Of a stretch of 6,220 nt of DNA, positions 5,687-6,220 are shown in pieces. The notes below the pieces were generated by a model. The model did no database searches. It was not told where the DNA came from and saw only the letters and a list, made by a program, of their open reading frames with translations. A program made the position numbers and the translations under genes. The stretch's first letter is position 1, and each line of letters begins with the position of its first letter. The DNA is from JAMXLO01 sp041487355 (lineage in GTDB: Bacteria; Pseudomonadota; Alphaproteobacteria; Acetobacterales; Acetobacteraceae), in contig JBGPND010000270.1 of NCBI GenBank assembly GCA_041487355.1, forward strand, positions 1-6,220. Reading direction: 5' to 3'.

Positions 5687-5774
5687 CGCCAATTTTTCAA
5701 TGCCCTACATTACGTGGACATGCTGAAGCACTTGCACGAATTTTCCGATCCGTTGACAGGGTAAAACGCGGAAT

Positions 5775-5823
5775 GCCCCCGGTGGACCGCTTCGCGATCC
5801 AACCAAGTCCGGGGGGCGCTTTT
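5775..5823 (+). terminator. Rho-independent terminator with nested hairpin
   Basis: GCCCCCGG (5775-5782) pairs with CCGGGGGGC (5809-5817, one extra G), followed by GCTTTTCC with the T run at 5820-5823. Inside, TGGA/TCCA enclose a CGC-TTC-GCG mini-hairpin, so the fold is nested rather than a simple stem. It would end transcripts carrying the dehydrogenase and tRNA-Leu. Between the tRNA and the terminator (5687-5774) I see only a relatively A/T-rich stretch with a T5 run at 5693-5697 and no gene. Confidence 0.75.
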
Positions 5824-5903
5824 CCGCCCTATGTGTTCATGCTTTGTTCATTCCTCCAGCACATACTCCGGTGCTCGCAACCGCGCCCGAGGAACCCATC
5901 CCA

Positions 5904-6220
5904 ATGACCATCCCGCCCGATCCCGCCTTCCTCGACCACCTGATCGGCACGCTCGCCGGCGTATGGCCCTCCGGCGGATCGGCGGAAGACCGCCGCAACG
6001 CGGCGCGCGCGGCGCTCGAGGCCCTGCAGCCACGCGATCTCGTCGAGGCCATGCTCGCCGCCCGCATGCTCGCCGCGCACCACGCCAGCATGGATGGTTT
6101 CCGCCGCGCCATGCAACCCGACATCAGCGACGCCGAAGCCGTCCGCCTGCGCAACAGCGCCATCGCCGCCGCACGCTCGTTCGACACGGCGCTGCGTGCG
6201 CTGGAGAAACGCCAGTCCGC
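5904..6220 (+). CDS. hypothetical protein, N-terminal part
   Basis: The reading frame from ATG at 5904 stays open for 105 codons to the right edge. GAGGAA at 5889-5894 lies 9 nt upstream and is a good ribosome-binding site, and almost all codons end in G or C, as expected of a real gene here. The product begins MTIPPDPAFLDHLIGTLAGV and is Ala-, Arg- and Leu-rich. It appears mostly helical, with a segment around EAMLAARMLAAHHASMDGF and, near the edge, a stretch ending ALRALEKRQS. No signal peptide or membrane helix is seen. It faintly recalls conserved hypothetical proteins of Acetobacteraceae, but I cannot name a domain and assign no function. Minus-strand frames across the same bases lack comparable support. 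It is separated from the tRNA unit by the terminator at 5775-5823, so it probably has its own promoter in 5824-5890, though I see no convincing hexamers. Confidence 0.7.
   Translation, partial: MTIPPDPAFLDHLIGTLAGVWPSGGSAEDRRNAARAALEALQPRDLVEAMLAARMLAAHHASMDGFRRAMQPDISDAEAVRLRNSAIAAARSFDTALRALEKRQS

Noticed and set aside
4395..5726. 443-codon + strand frame covering the dehydrogenase and the tRNA
   Set aside because: It runs through the tRNA and out of frame with intact dehydrogenase motifs; it is an Arg-rich shadow.
5753..5758. TTGACA resembling a perfect -35 promoter hexamer
   Set aside because: At 16-18 nt downstream there is only the CCCCCGG stem of the terminator and no -10-like hexamer, so it is probably chance.
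5829..6187. Minus-strand frames of 95 and 116 codons opposite the right-edge gene
   Set aside because: They lack a ribosome-binding site and domains, cover the promoter and leader of the + strand gene, and are explained as antisense of a G/C-ending coding frame.

Overview
The window is high-GC DNA with strong G/C preference at third codon positions and a tRNA gene that lacks an encoded CCA. Together with the gene content (family III CoA-transferase, Tat-type solute-binding protein, short bifunctional PBP1) this suggests an alphaproteobacterium. Rhodospirillales/Acetobacteraceae is my best guess, from general resemblance only.

Layout from left to right. (1) The C-terminal part of a CaiB/BaiF-type CoA-transferase runs in from the left edge on the + strand and ends at 573; a probable one-base frameshift lies in a G run at 30-33. 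(2) A palindromic repeat (597-684) lies between this gene and the convergent minus-strand block. (3) The minus-strand block, in transcription order, is a tiny stand-alone gp5/baseplate-V-like OB-fold protein (4446-4219), a bifunctional class A penicillin-binding protein (4093-2177) and an ABC-transporter family 1 solute-binding protein (2076-706). (4) The tiny OB gene is bracketed by two inverted, 28/30-identical copies of a GC-rich repeat built on a 9-nt unit (4117-4146 and 4593-4622). (5) A divergent + strand unit begins with a perfect 9-bp inverted repeat at 4648-4673, followed by a D-2-hydroxyacid dehydrogenase (4687-5598), a tRNA-Leu(UAA) only 7 nt after its stop codon, and a Rho-independent terminator (5775-5823). 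(6) The start of a further + strand gene of unknown function (5904 on) runs off the right edge.

The genes do not form one obvious pathway. Two catabolic or CoA-linked enzymes, an orphan sugar-type binding protein and a cell-wall synthase are housekeeping or accessory metabolism. The most unusual item is the 75-residue phage-spike-like OB domain: it has no phage, T6SS or eCIS genes beside it, carries an excellent ribosome-binding site, sits 1 nt after the stop of a short possible remnant reading frame, and lies between inverted repeats. I cannot show that it is a new system; it is either a decayed relic of a contractile or spike device or a retained single-domain gene.
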